This document shows, one piece after another, positions 33,540-47,723 of a stretch of DNA of 64,000 nucleotides. Position 1 is the first letter of the stretch; every line of letters starts with the position of its first letter. This DNA comes from Melastoma dodecandrum (Eukaryota; Streptophyta; Magnoliopsida; Myrtales; Melastomataceae): contig JARUPY010000266.1 of the NCBI GenBank assembly GCA_029817715.1, forward strand, positions 1 through 64,000, read 5' to 3'. The translations under genes were made by a program, and so were the position numbers. Below the pieces are notes generated by a model. That model ran no database searches and was not told where the DNA came from. It worked only from the letters and a program-made list of their open reading frames with translations.

Positions 33540-34760
33540 CAGAGCACAAAGTTAAATCCTTTCGACCCTGATATCGAGACGACGTTTGACAGGTAGTTTA
33601 GGCAAAGGTCAAGAGTGCAACAGGAAGCAATGGTTGATTGTAATCAGGAGAATCAAGTATGTGACAACCTTGTCCCCAGAGGAGCTAATGGCGGAGTTTA
33701 CCTCAGCAAGACCACATGTTCATCGGTCTTGTATTGCACTGCCAACTATCTAGGCTCGAGATTATGAGATCAAGACGTCGGTGATACAGATCATCCATAA
33801 CTCACTTTCGTTCAGAGGATTGCCGATGGAGGACCCGCACGAGCACTTCAGCAAATTCCTAAGCGTTTGCGACACTTTTAGGCAAAACGGAATCCCACAA
33901 GATGGAGTCAGATTGAAGTTACTCGCATTTCGTTGTAGGACAACGCATGGGGTTAGTTCAATTTACTCCCAGTGAACTCTATCACTACATGGGCACAGGT
34001 GGAGGAGGCTTTTATGGACTAGTACTTCCCTCCATTGAAGATATCGCAAATGAGAAACGAGATTACTACCTTCACAGAGGAAGATATGGAATCCTTTGTG
34101 GAAGCGTTGGAGCGTTTTAAGAACTTGTTGATTTAGTGCTCATATCATGACTTTCTAGGATGGAGATAGTTGGAGCGTTCTATAACAGATTAACAGAATC
34201 TTCTCGCAAAGATTTGAATTTAGCATCCGGTGGATCAATCTTGAAGAAATCCTTTGAAGAGGGATTACAGCTCTTGGAGACGATAATGTAAACATGTATG
34301 CCAAATTAACATTTTGACAAGATGAATAAAAGAAGAACATCTGGAGTACATGAGCTAGACACCCTGACCTCAATTCAAGCTCAATCAACAGCCCTTACCA
34401 TGAAGTTTGATACTGTGAATGTCAACTCATTTCAAGGCGGCTATCACATATGTGGAGCAAATCACCCGACTGATCAATGTTCGGCGAGTATGGAGAAGGA
34501 GGAGCAACCCGTATTCTAATACATATAATTCGAGATGGAGGAATCACTCGAATTTCTCATGGAAATGACCACAAGCAATAGAAAATTGAGCACCTCCACC
34601 TACAGGTTTCCAACAGCCTCAGGCACACGGATCGGAAAAGAAATCGAACTTTGAGAAGATGATGATGAAGTATATGGCTAATCAAGATGCATTGATGAAG
34701 AACCAAGCGACATCAATCCGAAACTTGGAGAATCAAGTTAGCTAGTTGGCTCAAGCAATG
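33540..34760 (+). pseudogene. gag of Athila-like element C, frameshifted
   Basis: The frame at 33781-33975 has FRGLPMEDPHEHFSKFLSVC then F-R-Q-N-G-I-P-x-D-x-V-R-L-K-L-L-A-F. This is the Athila gag core (F-x-GLP-x-EDP-x-x-H-x-x-x-FL, I-x-DT-x-x-x-NG-V-x-x-D-x-IRL-x-LFPFSL). An F-K-N-L-L-like segment, an I-E-I/F-Y-N-x-L segment near 34160-34190 and a zinc-knuckle-like YHICGANHPTDQC (about 34442-34480) follow in other frames. Not translatable as one protein. Confidence 0.75.
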
Positions 34761-35239
34761 AATTCTTGATCATATGGATCGTTGCCAAGCGATAAGGAGA
34801 TGAACCCAAAAGAGCACGCAAAAGCAATCACTTTGAGGAATGATCGAACATTTGAAAAAGGAAGTAAGGGTGCGGAGAAGAAACAAACTACATCTGAGGT
34901 AGAGGTACCTAATACTCCAACTGAACATAGTGAAATCGAGTAACCTCTGGCAAACATTCTTCTTACGAGGCCCCAGTCCCTTCTATACAAAGGAAAGAGA
35001 CAATTGAAACTACGAAAGACAGAATGGGGCATCCAACACTACCTTTCCTACAAGAGCACTAAACCAAAACGATGACGCCCAATTTCTTAAGTTCCTTGAC
35101 ATGTTTAGAAAGCTTCACATTAATATTCCTTTTGTAGAAGCACTTGAGTAGATGCTGGACTACGTCAAGTTATGAAGGACGTATTAGGCAATTTCGAGAC
35201 TATGGTGCTAACCGAGGAATGTAGTGTAATCCTTCAAAA
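34761..35239 (+). pseudogene. gag C-terminal/protease N-terminal region of element C
   Basis: A GSLPSDKEMNPKEHAKAITLRN-like reading near 34780-34845 corresponds to the Athila segment preceding protease (L-P-S-x-T-x-x-NP-K-E). A P-F-V-E-A-L-E-like block is near 35125-35155. Both are short and in different frames. Confidence 0.5.
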
Positions 35240-35660
35240 GAAGCGGTCATAGAAATTACAGGATCCAGGTGGTTTTACAATTCCATGCACAATTGGTTCA
35301 ACATTTTCAGGTAAGGCTTTACGTGTTTTAGGTGCAAACATTAATCTGATGGCATTCTCTATCTACAAGTAGTTAGGATTGTCTGAAGTAAAACCAACAT
35401 CGATATCTTTACAATTAGTTGATAGGTCTATAACCTATCCTAGAGGCATAATTGAGGATGTGTTGATGAAGGTAGATAAATTCATATTCCCTATTGACTT
35501 CCTTGTTTTGGACTTTGAGGAGGATCAAGAGATTCTGATCATCTTAAGTTGACATGACGAGCATTGATTGATGTCCAAAAGGGGGAGTTGACTATCCGTG
35601 TCAACGACCGGGTAGTGACATTTAATGTGCATAAATCTATGAAATGGTCGAATGATGTCA
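35240..35660 (+). pseudogene. aspartic protease of element C, catalytic Asp lost
   Basis: Reads [26 protein letters not shown] in the frame through 35281-35355, where Athila relatives have ALCDLGASINLMP. The catalytic D-L-G-A-S reads V-L-G-A-N, so the active-site Asp is gone. The block SLQLVDRSITYPRGIIEDVL (35410-35470) and VDKFIFPIDFLVLD after it are well conserved, then ALIDVQKGELTIRV. Confidence 0.8.
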
Positions 35661-36900
35661 ACGAATGTTTGTTTCTCGATATTTTGGACATGTGTTCTTC
35701 CGATCATTTCTCGCAGGTTTACCATGTGGATCCGCTGGATGCATTACTGACTCTAGTATTGTTAGAGGAGGAAGATAAGCTTCAAAACCCACACATGCTA
35801 GAGAAGTCACCATGCACAATAAAGATGTTTAACCATTTCGATATGTTGAAGCGATCGTTGAACACCATGAAGCCCATTATTGAAGAACCACCCGTGCTAG
35901 AACTCAAACAACTGCCAAAACATCTGAGGTATGCTTTTCTCGGTCCATTTAATACTTTATCGGTCATCATCTCTGTAGACTTTTCAGACCAAGAGGAAGA
36001 AGAGTTACTTCAGATCCTTAAGGAGCACAAACAAGCTTTAGGTTGGACGATTGTAGATACCCGAGGAATAAGCATTTCGATTTACATGCACAAGATCCTG
36101 TTGGAAGATAACTACAAAGCTTCAGTTAAAGCTCACCGGCAACTTAACCCGAATATGAAGGAAGTAGCAAATAATGAGATAATCAAATGGTTAGATGCTG
36201 GTATTATTTATTTTATTTCTGACATTTCGTGGGTAAGTCATGTGCAGTGTGTGCCGAAAAAATGGGACTGACGGTAGTTTTCAATGAGAGAAAAAAACTC
36301 ATACCAACATGAATGGTGGTTGGATGGAGAGTGTGCATGGGTTATCGTAAGCTGAACATGCAAAAAGGAAGGATTAATTTTCCCTTCTTTTCATCGATAG
36401 GTTGAAAGGTAAGACGTTTCATTGTTTCCTAGATAGGTACTCCGGATACAACCAAATTTTGATTCCTTAGGAAGACCAAGAAAAGACAACCTTTACATGT
36501 CCATATGGAACTTTTGCATTTCGTCATATGCCTTTTGGATTGTGAAATGCACCTGCGTCTTTTCAGCGATATACGATGGCGATTTTTTCTAATATGATTG
36601 AAAATGATCTTGAGGAGTTCATGGATGACTTCTCTGTGTTTGGTACTTCAAATTCTGATTGCTTGATGAATACAAGTAAGGTTCTTAAAAGATGTGAGGA
36701 GACTAACTTGATCTTGAATTGGGAGAAATGCCAATTCGTGGTCAGAGATGGTATTGTACTTGGACACATGATATCAAGCAATGGAATTGAAGTGGATAAA
36801 ACAAAGATCGAAATCATTGAGAAGTTACCACCCCCAACATCTCCTAAAGCAGTTAGAAGTTGGGGATGCTGATTTTTAATATAGATTTACCCAGGATTTC
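35661..36900 (+). pseudogene. reverse transcriptase of Athila-like element C
   Basis: The open frame 35564-36271 contains LPKHLRYAFLG, the LL-x-x-LKEHKQALGWTI and I-x-MHKILLED blocks, and IIKWLDAGIIYFISD then WVSHVQCVPKK. After frame changes come a GYRKLN-type block (36340-36370), the DRYSGYNQI block near 36430-36460, HMPFGL near 36525-36545, the catalytic FMDD at 36618-36629 followed by FSVFG, and LNWEKCQFVV then GIVLGHMISSNGIEVDK. FMDD is intact. At least three frameshifts or stops separate the segments. Confidence 0.9.
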
Positions 36901-37400
36901 TCTAAGATCACGAAACCTCTAAGTCAAACCATTCGTCTTCGATGAAGCATGCCTCTCAGCTTTCATTGAGCTAAAGAAGAGTTTAATATCCGCACCAATC
37001 ATTATTGCACCAGACTGGAATTTACCTTTTGTGTTAATGTGTAATGCTAATAACCACATTGTGGGTGCTGTGTTGGGACAATGGGTAGGCAAAGTTTTTC
37101 ATATTATCTATTATGCTAGTCGCACCTTAGATAATGCCAAGTGACTTATACAACCATATAAAAGAATTGCATGCTGTTGTGTTTGCTTTTGATAAGTTCC
37201 ACAGTTATCTCGTTGGTGCCAAAGTTATAATGTTCACAGACCGCTCAATGATTAAGTATTTGATCGAGAAAAAGAAACCTAAACCAAATTAATTCGTTGG
37301 ATCTTGCTGTTACAAGAATTTGATTTAGAAATTCGAGATAGGAAGGGACTAAAAATCAAATAGCAGATCACTTGTCGAGGATAGAAAATGAAAATGGGGT
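36901..37400 (+). pseudogene. RNase H of element C, degraded
   Basis: PFVFDEACLSAFIELKKSLI and APIIIAPDWNLPFVLMCNA then GAVLGQWVGK and IIYYASRTLDNAK (about 36928-37140) are Athila RNase H blocks. They are followed by LQEFDLEIRDRKG and IADHLSRIENE near 37310-37390. Interrupted by stops near 37141 and 37290. Confidence 0.85.
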
Positions 37401-37785
37401 AAAAGACAAAAATTTATTCGCGAATCATTCCCATATGAACAATTGTTCGCAGTTGATCAAAGTATCCCTTAGTATGATGATTTTGTGAACTACATTCTTT
37501 CAAATATTACACCCAATGATTTCGATGGCTAAAAGAAGAAGAGGTTCATGCATGAGGTACGCCATTATTTTTGGGATGAGCTATTTTTGTTCAGGAGATG
37601 TGTGTCATCAAGAGGTGTGTGCCGGAGATGGAAACAAATGACATACTTACACATTGGCACGTGTCACCATGTGGGGCAACTTTGGAGGAGATCGCACTGA
37701 AGCAAAATGTTATAATTAGGTTTCTATTGGCATACTCTATTTAAAGATGCTTATCAATTTGTGATGCATTGTGCTTATCAAGTTT
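37401..37785 (+). pseudogene. integrase N-terminal part of element C, truncated
   Basis: A KKRFMHEVRHYFWDELFLF block (about 37530-37590), a CVP-like/C-R-R-W-K segment, then H-I-G-T-C-H-H-V-G, and GFYWHTLFKDAYQFVMHCAY (37720-37775) match the Athila integrase zinc-binding region (W-D-x-P-x-L-F-x-R; C-H-x-S-x-x-GGH; GF-x-WP-x-LF-x-DA). The core and C-terminal domains are absent. Confidence 0.75.
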
Positions 37786-38280
37786 TGATGCATGGCGACT
37801 TTTCCCTCTCCTCAGCATTATGTTCTTGCTCAACAAATCCACACAAACTATCAAGAAACAAGCCAAAGATGGCACTAAAAACTATCCATACTGCTTAAAT
37901 ACAAAACTTTCATCTGGCTGTGCTGGTGGAACAGACTACTCACAAAAGACCTACTCATCCCAGGAACATTTCAAGGGGCAAATCATGCCTAGTATGCAAG
38001 TGAGAGAATGAAACATCACTGCATATCCTCCGAGATTGTCCTTTATTATATGTAAACTAGAAATCATTTTCCAACCCAGGAGGTCCAGTGACACTCTCAA
38101 CACAACCAATGCAGGATTTTTCTAGGAAATGGTAAAGTTGCATTAGTGGAAAAAGACCTCCCTGGGGAAATTAGTTCTTACATCTAGAGCATCAACAAAG
38201 AGTCTTGGGTCTGGACACAATTCATCCAAAATAACCTAAGCCATAATTCAACTGACAATCATACTATGAGTTCTTCATCG
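37786..38280 (+). pseudogene. LINE ORF2 3' fragment with zf-RVT zinc finger
   Basis: In the frame through about 37890-38040 one reads KTFIWLCWWNRLLTKDLL, and in an adjacent frame SCLVCK-x-ENETSLHILRDC followed by PLL. This is the zf-RVT element at the end of plant LINE ORF2 (V-K-x-F-x-W-x-x...L-T-x-x-x-L; C-x-x-C-x...E-x-x-x-H-x-x-x-x-C). The four zinc ligands (C, C, H, C) are visible. It starts abruptly next to the truncated Athila integrase. No RT core, poly-A or target duplication was found. Confidence 0.65.
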
Positions 38281-40799
<2,519 letters not shown>

Positions 40800-41125
40800 C
40801 CGACTTCGACATCTCCTCTGTGCATGTACCTTATTACAATGGGCCATGGAGTGCCCAACGGCCTTATGTTGCACGCCTCAGCGGTGCATTCTCATCGTGC
40901 AAAATTATATTTAGTTCGAACCTTTCTCAATTTCTACCACAATAAGTTTCTTCATTGGCCTCACTGCAAAATAGTTGACCTAAATCCTTGTTGTACCAAT
41001 GTTGATAGTCTTCTCCGAACAATTATCCAGCTTCAACGGCACACTAATCGCATTGGCAAAATAGAATTTCCCTAAGGATGCCACAATTCTAATGGGATCC
41101 TAGATAACTATATCCAACTAGGGAT
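40800..41125 (-). pseudogene. LINE ORF1-type DUF4283/zinc-knuckle gene, 3' part, split by element D
   Basis: On the minus strand, directly beside the GGGAT site, one reads LSRIPLELWHP then FANAISVPLKLDNCSEKT. This continues the DUF4283 domain (I-P-x-W-V-x-L-x-x-I-P-L-E-x-W; I-G-x-P-L-x-x-D). A knuckle-like KAVGHSMAHC follows near 40835-40870. With the block at 55814-56506 it forms one gene interrupted by element D; the reading frame is continuous across the empty site (DLRSIP to SWI). In-frame stops show it was already a relic or has decayed since. Confidence 0.75.
41121..41125. repeat. target-site duplication GGGAT, left copy of element D
   Basis: The five bases before TGTAACACCC equal those after the 3' LTR (55814-55818). 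Confidence 0.9.
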
Positions 41126-42784
41126 TGTAACACCCCCAATTTTGCAAAATCTTCATTAAATATTCTAGGAGAAGGAAAAGAAATCTTCAAAATATTTTTC
41201 CTCTTAGGAAGAAGAATATCTTCAAATAATAACTGAGAGAAGAAATAAAATATATTCAAAATATGATTTTTCTTAGAAAAAAAATCTTCCAAACGAGGAC
41301 CTCCAAAGCCTTGATATTGGGAAATAAAATCATAATCATATATCACACAAAATCCAAAAAAATTATAAAATTCACACAAAATCACACACATTGGCTAACA
41401 ATAAACACATTCAACCCTCACACACGTATAAAGGCACACTGACAGACATTCGGCCCCCACACTCACCCATGTTTTTTTGCATCCTTCCAGAAATCGTGCT
41501 TCTCTTCCCTGCCGGCAACCCCAAGGTAGGTCTAGCGACAACCTGGAAACTTCCCACCCAACACTGACCTGACCAGCCGCCCAGACTTTCCATCACGACG
41601 GTAGCCGCAAGCGACCAAAGTTCCTACATCAACGATTCTCCATTCACGATGGATAGACCAGCGACAACAACAAACCTGAAGCCTAGCTGATCTTGTTCTC
41701 CATCGTCGTCGAGTACCAATCCCTGAAACTTCTCGTGGCTGCACATCAGCACCATGAGAAGTCATTTTGTATCTGATCAATCTACCTACAAGTGCAGGAC
41801 GAACAGAGACGGGAAGAATCATCACTCGACGGCTATCTGACGACCTGACCACAGCTGAGTTAAGCCAAGAGATCGACCTCAACGGGCAATACAATGCCCT
41901 CATAAGTATCGCTTTTATTCATTAAATTCTAATTATTAAACTTGTTTTAATTAAAATTTTCGGATCACTTATTTCGTTTATCTCGCACGTAACATCGGAC
42001 GAGAACCTCGAGGGATTCGACATGACAAATCCTGAAGGCTGTAGTGGGTGGAGCACAAGGCAGAAGGCGCGACGGAATGTTTCACTAGAACGGCCCCTAC
42101 CATCAACTTTTAGGCGACGATGTGTTATCTCGGTTGCCTCAGGTACGTGAGGGAGGTGCGGGCCTCCCAAATATTCTTTCTTTTCCACATGTAACGAGCC
42201 GTGCACCCAAGTGTATAGGCGCACGCTCACCATCCTTCCCCGCTCCCTTTGATCTAAATAATTGATTTGTGGGTGTTTGCATGCTTTCGGCCCATAGGTT
42301 TTATGTCGCACGTGATATTTTTAATCGAACACGAGTTCGGGTCTAAAATTCCGAATCGGGTTCAATGCCCGTAAACAAAGACATTTTTTGAGCAACGCCA
42401 CCGTTTCGCATGTTAAAATGTAAAAGTTAGTAAACAGGGATCCCCGAACCAACTCCGTAATAGCTTACCTAGGTTAAGTAACATCAACTATTTTCTTACG
42501 TAGCCATCATGGATGAGGGAAGGTGACGCGAGCCACTCCCGATTTTTCCGAAGATTCCTTTTTGGGATCAAGCTCCGCTTCTTGCGTGTCGCCTTCGGAC
42601 GACGGGCGAGAGCCTGAGTAGGCCCGATTAGGAATCAAGGCAGGGTCAACCCCGCTCTCCTCCGCAACGCCTTGACGCTTAGTCTTGACGTCGACCAGAG
42701 GAGCATCGAGGGAGTAGGCCTCGGATCCTCGTGACGTCCGAACCGTCGTCGCGCGCCGCGAGGTCAAGGAAGGGCGCGCGTACA
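41126..42784. repeat. 5' LTR of element D
   Basis: Starts TGTAACACCCCCAATTTTGC and ends GCGCGCGTACA, seven bases before the primer site. It matches the 3' LTR throughout. It has a CGTATAAAGG string at 41426-41435 and lacks the 43-nt TATA-bearing segment present at 55492-55534 of the 3' LTR. Confidence 0.9.
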
Positions 42785-42791
42785 TGTCGGA

Positions 42792-42810
42792 TGGTGACTC
42801 CGCTGGGGAC
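42792..42810 (+). other. primer binding site of element D
   Basis: TGGTGACTCCGCTGGGGAC follows the LTR closely and has the form TGGCGACTCCGCTGGGGA common in Tat-type plant elements. I do not assign the tRNA. Confidence 0.7.
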
Positions 42811-43411
42811 TCCGCTTGTGAATTTCTATCGAGAGTGTTTACGTTCAAATCCACATGCGAAGAAGAATACACTTGTTTGTGCATGCTCTCTGGCTCGGTG
42901 CTCTTTGTATGGTCTCATGGTTGTGTTTTTTTACTGCTTTCCTAGGCATATCTAGGTGAGTCCCTATACCCGGGAGTAGGATTTTAGGGAGTAACAGAAC
43001 GGCACGACCTCTCTGCTTTTTGCGACTAGTAGGCTATGGACCGGGGGCTGCCTCCCTTTGTCCAAGGGAGGTCATAGAAACCACTTCGGAGTCTAGAATT
43101 GTATGCTCACTACATGTACCGGACGCTGCACGTACATATGTTTGTTACAAGTTGCGCTACATGCGTAGGGACAAGTGTCAGGTATGTTTTGTATGTGATA
43201 AGTTGTAACTTTAACTCTGTCCATTTTGCAGCGGTTTGGGTTGGTTGCGGGGGGTTTCCTCAATTTTTTCTCCTTTCCCTAGCTCATTTTACCATTTTAT
43301 TGCATCCTTATGGATTCATTACTACATGATCCTCTGTCACCTTACAATTGTTATTTACATGCCAAATATGTTATTTTGTTCCCTTTTTAAAAGTGTGTTT
43401 GGGCAAACCGC
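42811..43411. other. element D leader
   Basis: Leader between the primer site and the first coding block. No supported gene. Confidence 0.4.
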
Positions 43412-44632
43412 ATGTGGCATCATATCATACTAGGATTACGGATTGGAATGTCGTCACTTTTGAATGACACCCAAGTATGCAGGTTAGCTTCATGGAGTCG
43501 ATTTCTTTACGCCCAGAAGTTTCGGATCTCCATGATCCTCGCGATTGGCTCCCTCTTTATAGGCTCTCAGAGAAAGAATATGTCCAGTCTAAACTCAGAG
43601 GATTATTTCATCTCATCTACCTCGAGCTGGATTGTGCCCTACTTTAGAACCTTTTTTGCACGATGGGATCCAGATTCTTACACCTTTCACTTAGGAGATC
43701 TAGAGCGGGCGCCATTGTATGAAGAGTATGACCATTTAGCCGAGATATATCATCGCACCGGGATACTGCCTCTTCCCCGAGTTGACAAACCGAAAGAGTA
43801 CATAGCGAAACTCCTTTGAATTTCCTCAGCAAACGTACTCGACCCGTTTACCCCCGGTGGTGATATCAGCATCAATAACCTCATTGATCTTTAGACTGTA
43901 CCGTACATCGCCCGCATGGGTGAAGGCCAAGGATCGACATGATCATTCATCCTACTATTTGTTGGAATGATTTTGTATCTATACGAAAAGAAGACGATAC
44001 ATCAACGGGCGGTTTACATCACCAAAGCTATACTGGAAAATTAACTTCAATCTCACCAACATCGTTCAGAGAGCCAGACGATGAATCCAACAAGATCGAG
44101 TACCTTTAGCCTTGCATTGTTACAATTTTGGTTTTACACACATCATGTAATCACATGAGAAGCATTCACAAGGGAACATATCCCAAGGCTACTGGTCCGT
44201 ATCATGGAGCGCGCCCATTTACCAGCATGCACATTTGCCGGATTCGACGCATTATTCCACTCACTAGAACCTGTTGACTTCTACTAGAGGTCTCCTTTCT
44301 TTGACACAGACTACGCCATCATTAGCTCCACAAACGGAAACTTTATTACAATCATGCGAATCGGAGGCACTTCGTACTATGCCCCAACTCGAGTCCGACA
44401 TCAGATAGGAGGAATCCCAAGGATCATATCGTCTCTGCAATGGCTTCCAGTATGCCTTGATGAGAAGGAATCAAAAACATCAATTCAGAGGATAATCGTA
44501 CGCATTTCTCGAGTAGGGATGACTGTCACAAAAGAACCATGCGAGCTTTCCCCAAAGCCTAAGGCGGACGACTGTGCGGCTCAGTCTCACCATTTTTGGA
44601 GGAAGCGCAACGCCCCGTGGGACCGTGTTTGA
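43412..44632 (+). pseudogene. DUF7745-like N-terminal protein of element D
   Basis: The first block (43412-43819) contains SSLLNDTQV, ...YFRTFFARWDPDSYTFHLGD and ERAPLYEEYDHLAEI. These match the F-W-D-P-x-x-x-x-F-x-F-G/x-x-D-L-x-P-T-L-E-E-Y pattern of DUF7745 frames found ahead of gag in Tat elements. The last block (44354-44632) has YYAPTRVRHQIGG-I-P, similar to the (S/A)P-x-R-V-x-RQ-(L/F)G motif later in such proteins. Middle parts are frameshifted (43820-44350). Role unknown; the domain is distantly similar in layout to PMD. Confidence 0.65.
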
Positions 44633-44791
44633 TTGTGGACACCTTTATTGGGCCTGCGAGCCCATCCTATCTTTTCTTTTGATGAATTTTAATTTGACTT
44701 TTATAATAGAGTAGAATTTATCTAATTCACTTCATTTCCTTCGGGTCAATTTCGTTGTGACGTTAATCCAGTCCTTACGTTAGACACGATC
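44633..44791. other. spacer between the two 5' frames of element D
   Basis: An AT-rich, stop-rich gap with no coding support. It separates the DUF7745-like frame from gag. Confidence 0.4.
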
Positions 44792-46975
44792 ATGCATCAC
44801 TATAAATCATGCTTCCAAGATGAACTCACATTTGAAGCTAATTCAATACTCATTTCGATTACCCAAAGTACCAAAATCAATCTCCCGAGGACACGTCCGT
44901 TCGAGCTGCGAAGCCGAACGGTACAAATGGCTAGCTCACGAGTCTCCTCTTCTGATATGACAATGCCCAACGCTGGAGCGTCCGCGACGACCATCCATTC
45001 AGCTCCAATCGCCATCGGGTCTACGTCAACAGCAACACCCACGGTTTCCGTGGAAACTTTTCCACCGCTATCTTCTCAAGTTTCGGTATTCACCGCTCCG
45101 GAGATGCAGAGCTTAACAATGCCAACCATTACGCCATCTGTGCCCATTCCACCTGCACCGGCCCGAAACGCGGACAACTCCCTAGGGAACAAGGTGGAAT
45201 CCCTTTCTGCAGAGCTGTTATCATTGAAGACGATGATGGCTGAGTTACTGCAATGACAACTGATGGTTTCATCTCCCGTTGCACAAAACGCGCACCTGCC
45301 ATCCGACATGCCAGGGTCCTCAGTGCCGTCCAACGCACCGTCCGCATTTAACTGCTACTTCACCCCTGTTATTGGAGTGAGAGCCATGAACGCACCAACC
45401 TTCAACCCGTACACACCTCTGGACATGGCCGGATCATCAAGAGGAACATGTCATTTCATGTCGCCGTACTACCCACAATCATTGGCACCAGGGCCAAGTC
45501 CCTACTTGCTAGCGACGTTCGAACCAACTCTCTACCAGCCAGCACCACTTCGGCCAACTCCTTATGTTCCTGTCGCCACTACAACTGTCGGCTTCGGGAT
45601 TCTCAACCGATCACAACACCCCCGGCTCCACATGCGGAGTCGATTGTGCCAAACCCAATAAACCGTAATGCGGCCATTGTGGATGAGTTATTCTGTGAAC
45701 AGCAGCAGGCCGATGCTTTTGAGACAAGACTCGAGGCTAGGGTTCCCTTTATGCAAGAAGAAGGGGCGCGTCGTATGGCGAGGATGGAAGAGCGCCTCAA
45801 TGCCATTCAAGGGCACCGAGCTCACATCTGGGAGTATGCCAACTACCATGTCCCCCAGATTCAAGTCCCGCCGAAGTTTAAAATTCCCGAATTTGAGAAG
45901 TTTCGTGGGAACGGCTGTCCTGAGTTACATCACAAGCACTTCTGCCACAAGATGGCTGTGTACCCGGTAGATGATAAGTTTCGCATTGCCATGTTTCAAG
46001 AGAGCTTGGCGGAGTCGGCACTGCACTGGTACTATGCCAAGTATCTGAGCCAGTATGCAATATTCAAGGAGTTGGCCCTCGACTTCCTCAATTACTACAG
46101 TTCACTGTAGAGATGGCACCCACAATATCAGACTTGTGGAAATTGAAGAGGTACCACACCGAGGACATCAAACAGTTTCCTTATCGGTACAGGGAGATGG
46201 CTTCGCAGATTAAGCCCGCTCTGAAAGAAAAAGAACTTATAGACGAGTTGTTCCAACTCCTCCCGCGCGAGTACTTACCCTACATGATCGAGCATACCAT
46301 CTCAACCTTCGCTTAGGAGGTCATCAACGCCGACAAACTCGATGGAGTAAGCCGTGACGGGCTAATTCCTTCTCCTTCTGTGAAACCGGCAGTCAAACCA
46401 AAGCCCAAGGAGCTCGTCGCGGCTGCGAAGCACAATAAAATGTTATTGAAGGTAGCGGCACCACCGACTTCGTTTGCGCCGAGGTCGTATGCCACAATTA
46501 CCATTAGACCCCTATGCCTGTGCAACCATTCCCAAACCGCCCGCTCCCCTGATTATACACCCGCAACCAAGGCCTGCACAACAAGAGCATCCCCGATGCA
46601 AATTGGAGGACCTGATTCCGACTCCCGATCTATTAGATGTCATGTTCACCCGGCTGAGGGACATGGGCTTCATCACACCCGTGGTTCCTAAACCGACCAA
46701 TCCTTCCTCTTTTGGCTGCAATCCCAAGGCGAGTTATCAATATCATTTTGGAGCACTGGGGCACGACACCAAGGATTGTATCGCCCTCAAATTTAAGATT
46801 CAGAACTTGTTGGACGACAGCGTCATTATGTTCGCAACACCGGCTACGACTCCAAATGTTATGAGCAACTCATTGCCCGAGCACGTCAACTATGTCGGGA
46901 CAAACCCCTTTGCGACGCTGATTGATCATGAAGAAGAAGTGCATTTACACAAGGTGGAGCAAGAGATCACCTAAC
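44792..46975 (+). pseudogene. gag of element D, frameshifted
   Basis: The 5' part (44792-45256) is Ser/Thr/Pro-rich and ends in a Leu-rich helix. The capsid core (45448-46110) shows a helical R-R-M-A-R-M-E-E-R-L segment, then VPPKFKIPEFEKFRGNGCPE, the H-x-x-x-FCHKMA and LAESALHWYYA blocks typical of Tat gag. The next frame (46113-46316) has LWKLKRYHTEDIKQFPYRYR and ELFQLLPREYLPYMI. A knuckle-like YHFGALGHDTKDC (46740-46780) has lost its first Cys. Probable start is the ATG at 44926 or 44792. Interrupted by stops at 46110 and 46316. Confidence 0.8.
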
Positions 46976-47723
46976 ATGCCAATGTAGTTGAGCTCGATCA
47001 TGGATGAGGTTGGAGACACCGACCCCGTATGCGCACTCACTATGTGCCATCTAATGTGGCTATACCTCTGAACCTCATGCCGACATATATTAGACAGGCG
47101 AGGAAACCATACTTTTGTGTTCGAATTGTGTCGCTTCCTCCTATAATTGAAGTACGACCTCCGAGAAAGCAAAAGAAGTCTGATGTTGAGAAGCTGGATG
47201 ATACGGAGGTTAAAACGCATGAGTCTGGAAGAGAAGAATATGTCAACATGGTCGAGTCCAATCGTGGTCGAGGTCGAGGCCGAGGCTGAAGACGTGGACG
47301 TGGACCTTATGTATGCCGCTATGCTAGACAGTTTCTCCCAAGTACTCCCTCGAGTACCATATGTCTACATCCCAGTGTGTCCAACACAATCAGAGATACC
47401 GCCTCAAGCCGAAGCATTGATGTAGGTGGAACCAATGAATCCAATTGTCATTGGTCCAAGTGGCATGACACCCAGCCCAGAATTCGAGCGCATCACCTGC
47501 TCAGGAAGAGTGGTATCGGCTCCAGAGCCCAAACTGTAGTCTTCAAAACCCAAGGTGTCGTCGAATGAATAAATTCGCAAGGTGATCTACTAAGTGAAAG
47601 AAAGCGACTACAACATTGTGGAGCAACTGAAGAAGCAACCCGCCCATATCTCCCTGTTCGACTTGATCCATTTCTCCAACAAGCACAGGGAAATGTTGGA
47701 GAAATTTCGTACCGGAACAGATT
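46976..47723 (+). pseudogene. gag-protease spacer of element D
   Basis: Short overlapping frames, including a GRGRGRG-like Gly/Arg run near 47268-47289. No catalytic motif here. It reads as a degraded linker; readable frame changes occur around 47147, 47377 and 47594. Confidence 0.4.

Larger units (their letters stand above)
32323..37785 (+). mobile_element. Ty3/gypsy Athila-like retrotransposon C, 3'-truncated
   Basis: 5' LTR, tRNA-Asp-type primer site, Athila-style gag, protease, RT, RNase H and the zinc-binding start of integrase occur in order on the + strand. The sequence stops being recognisable inside integrase at about 37785, where LINE-like sequence begins. No 3' LTR is present. The left boundary is an estimate from a TGTTAAGTTTGTGG start. 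Confidence 0.75.

Noticed and set aside
41089..41391. Minus-strand open frame, similar to one at 54181-54501
   Set aside because: Both lie mainly in the two copies of the element D LTR and simply mirror LTR homology. No domain, and antisense to the LTR start.
42507..42884. Minus frame of 125 codons at the 5' LTR end of element D
   Set aside because: Spans LTR, primer site and leader in antisense; a related frame in the 3' LTR is interrupted differently.
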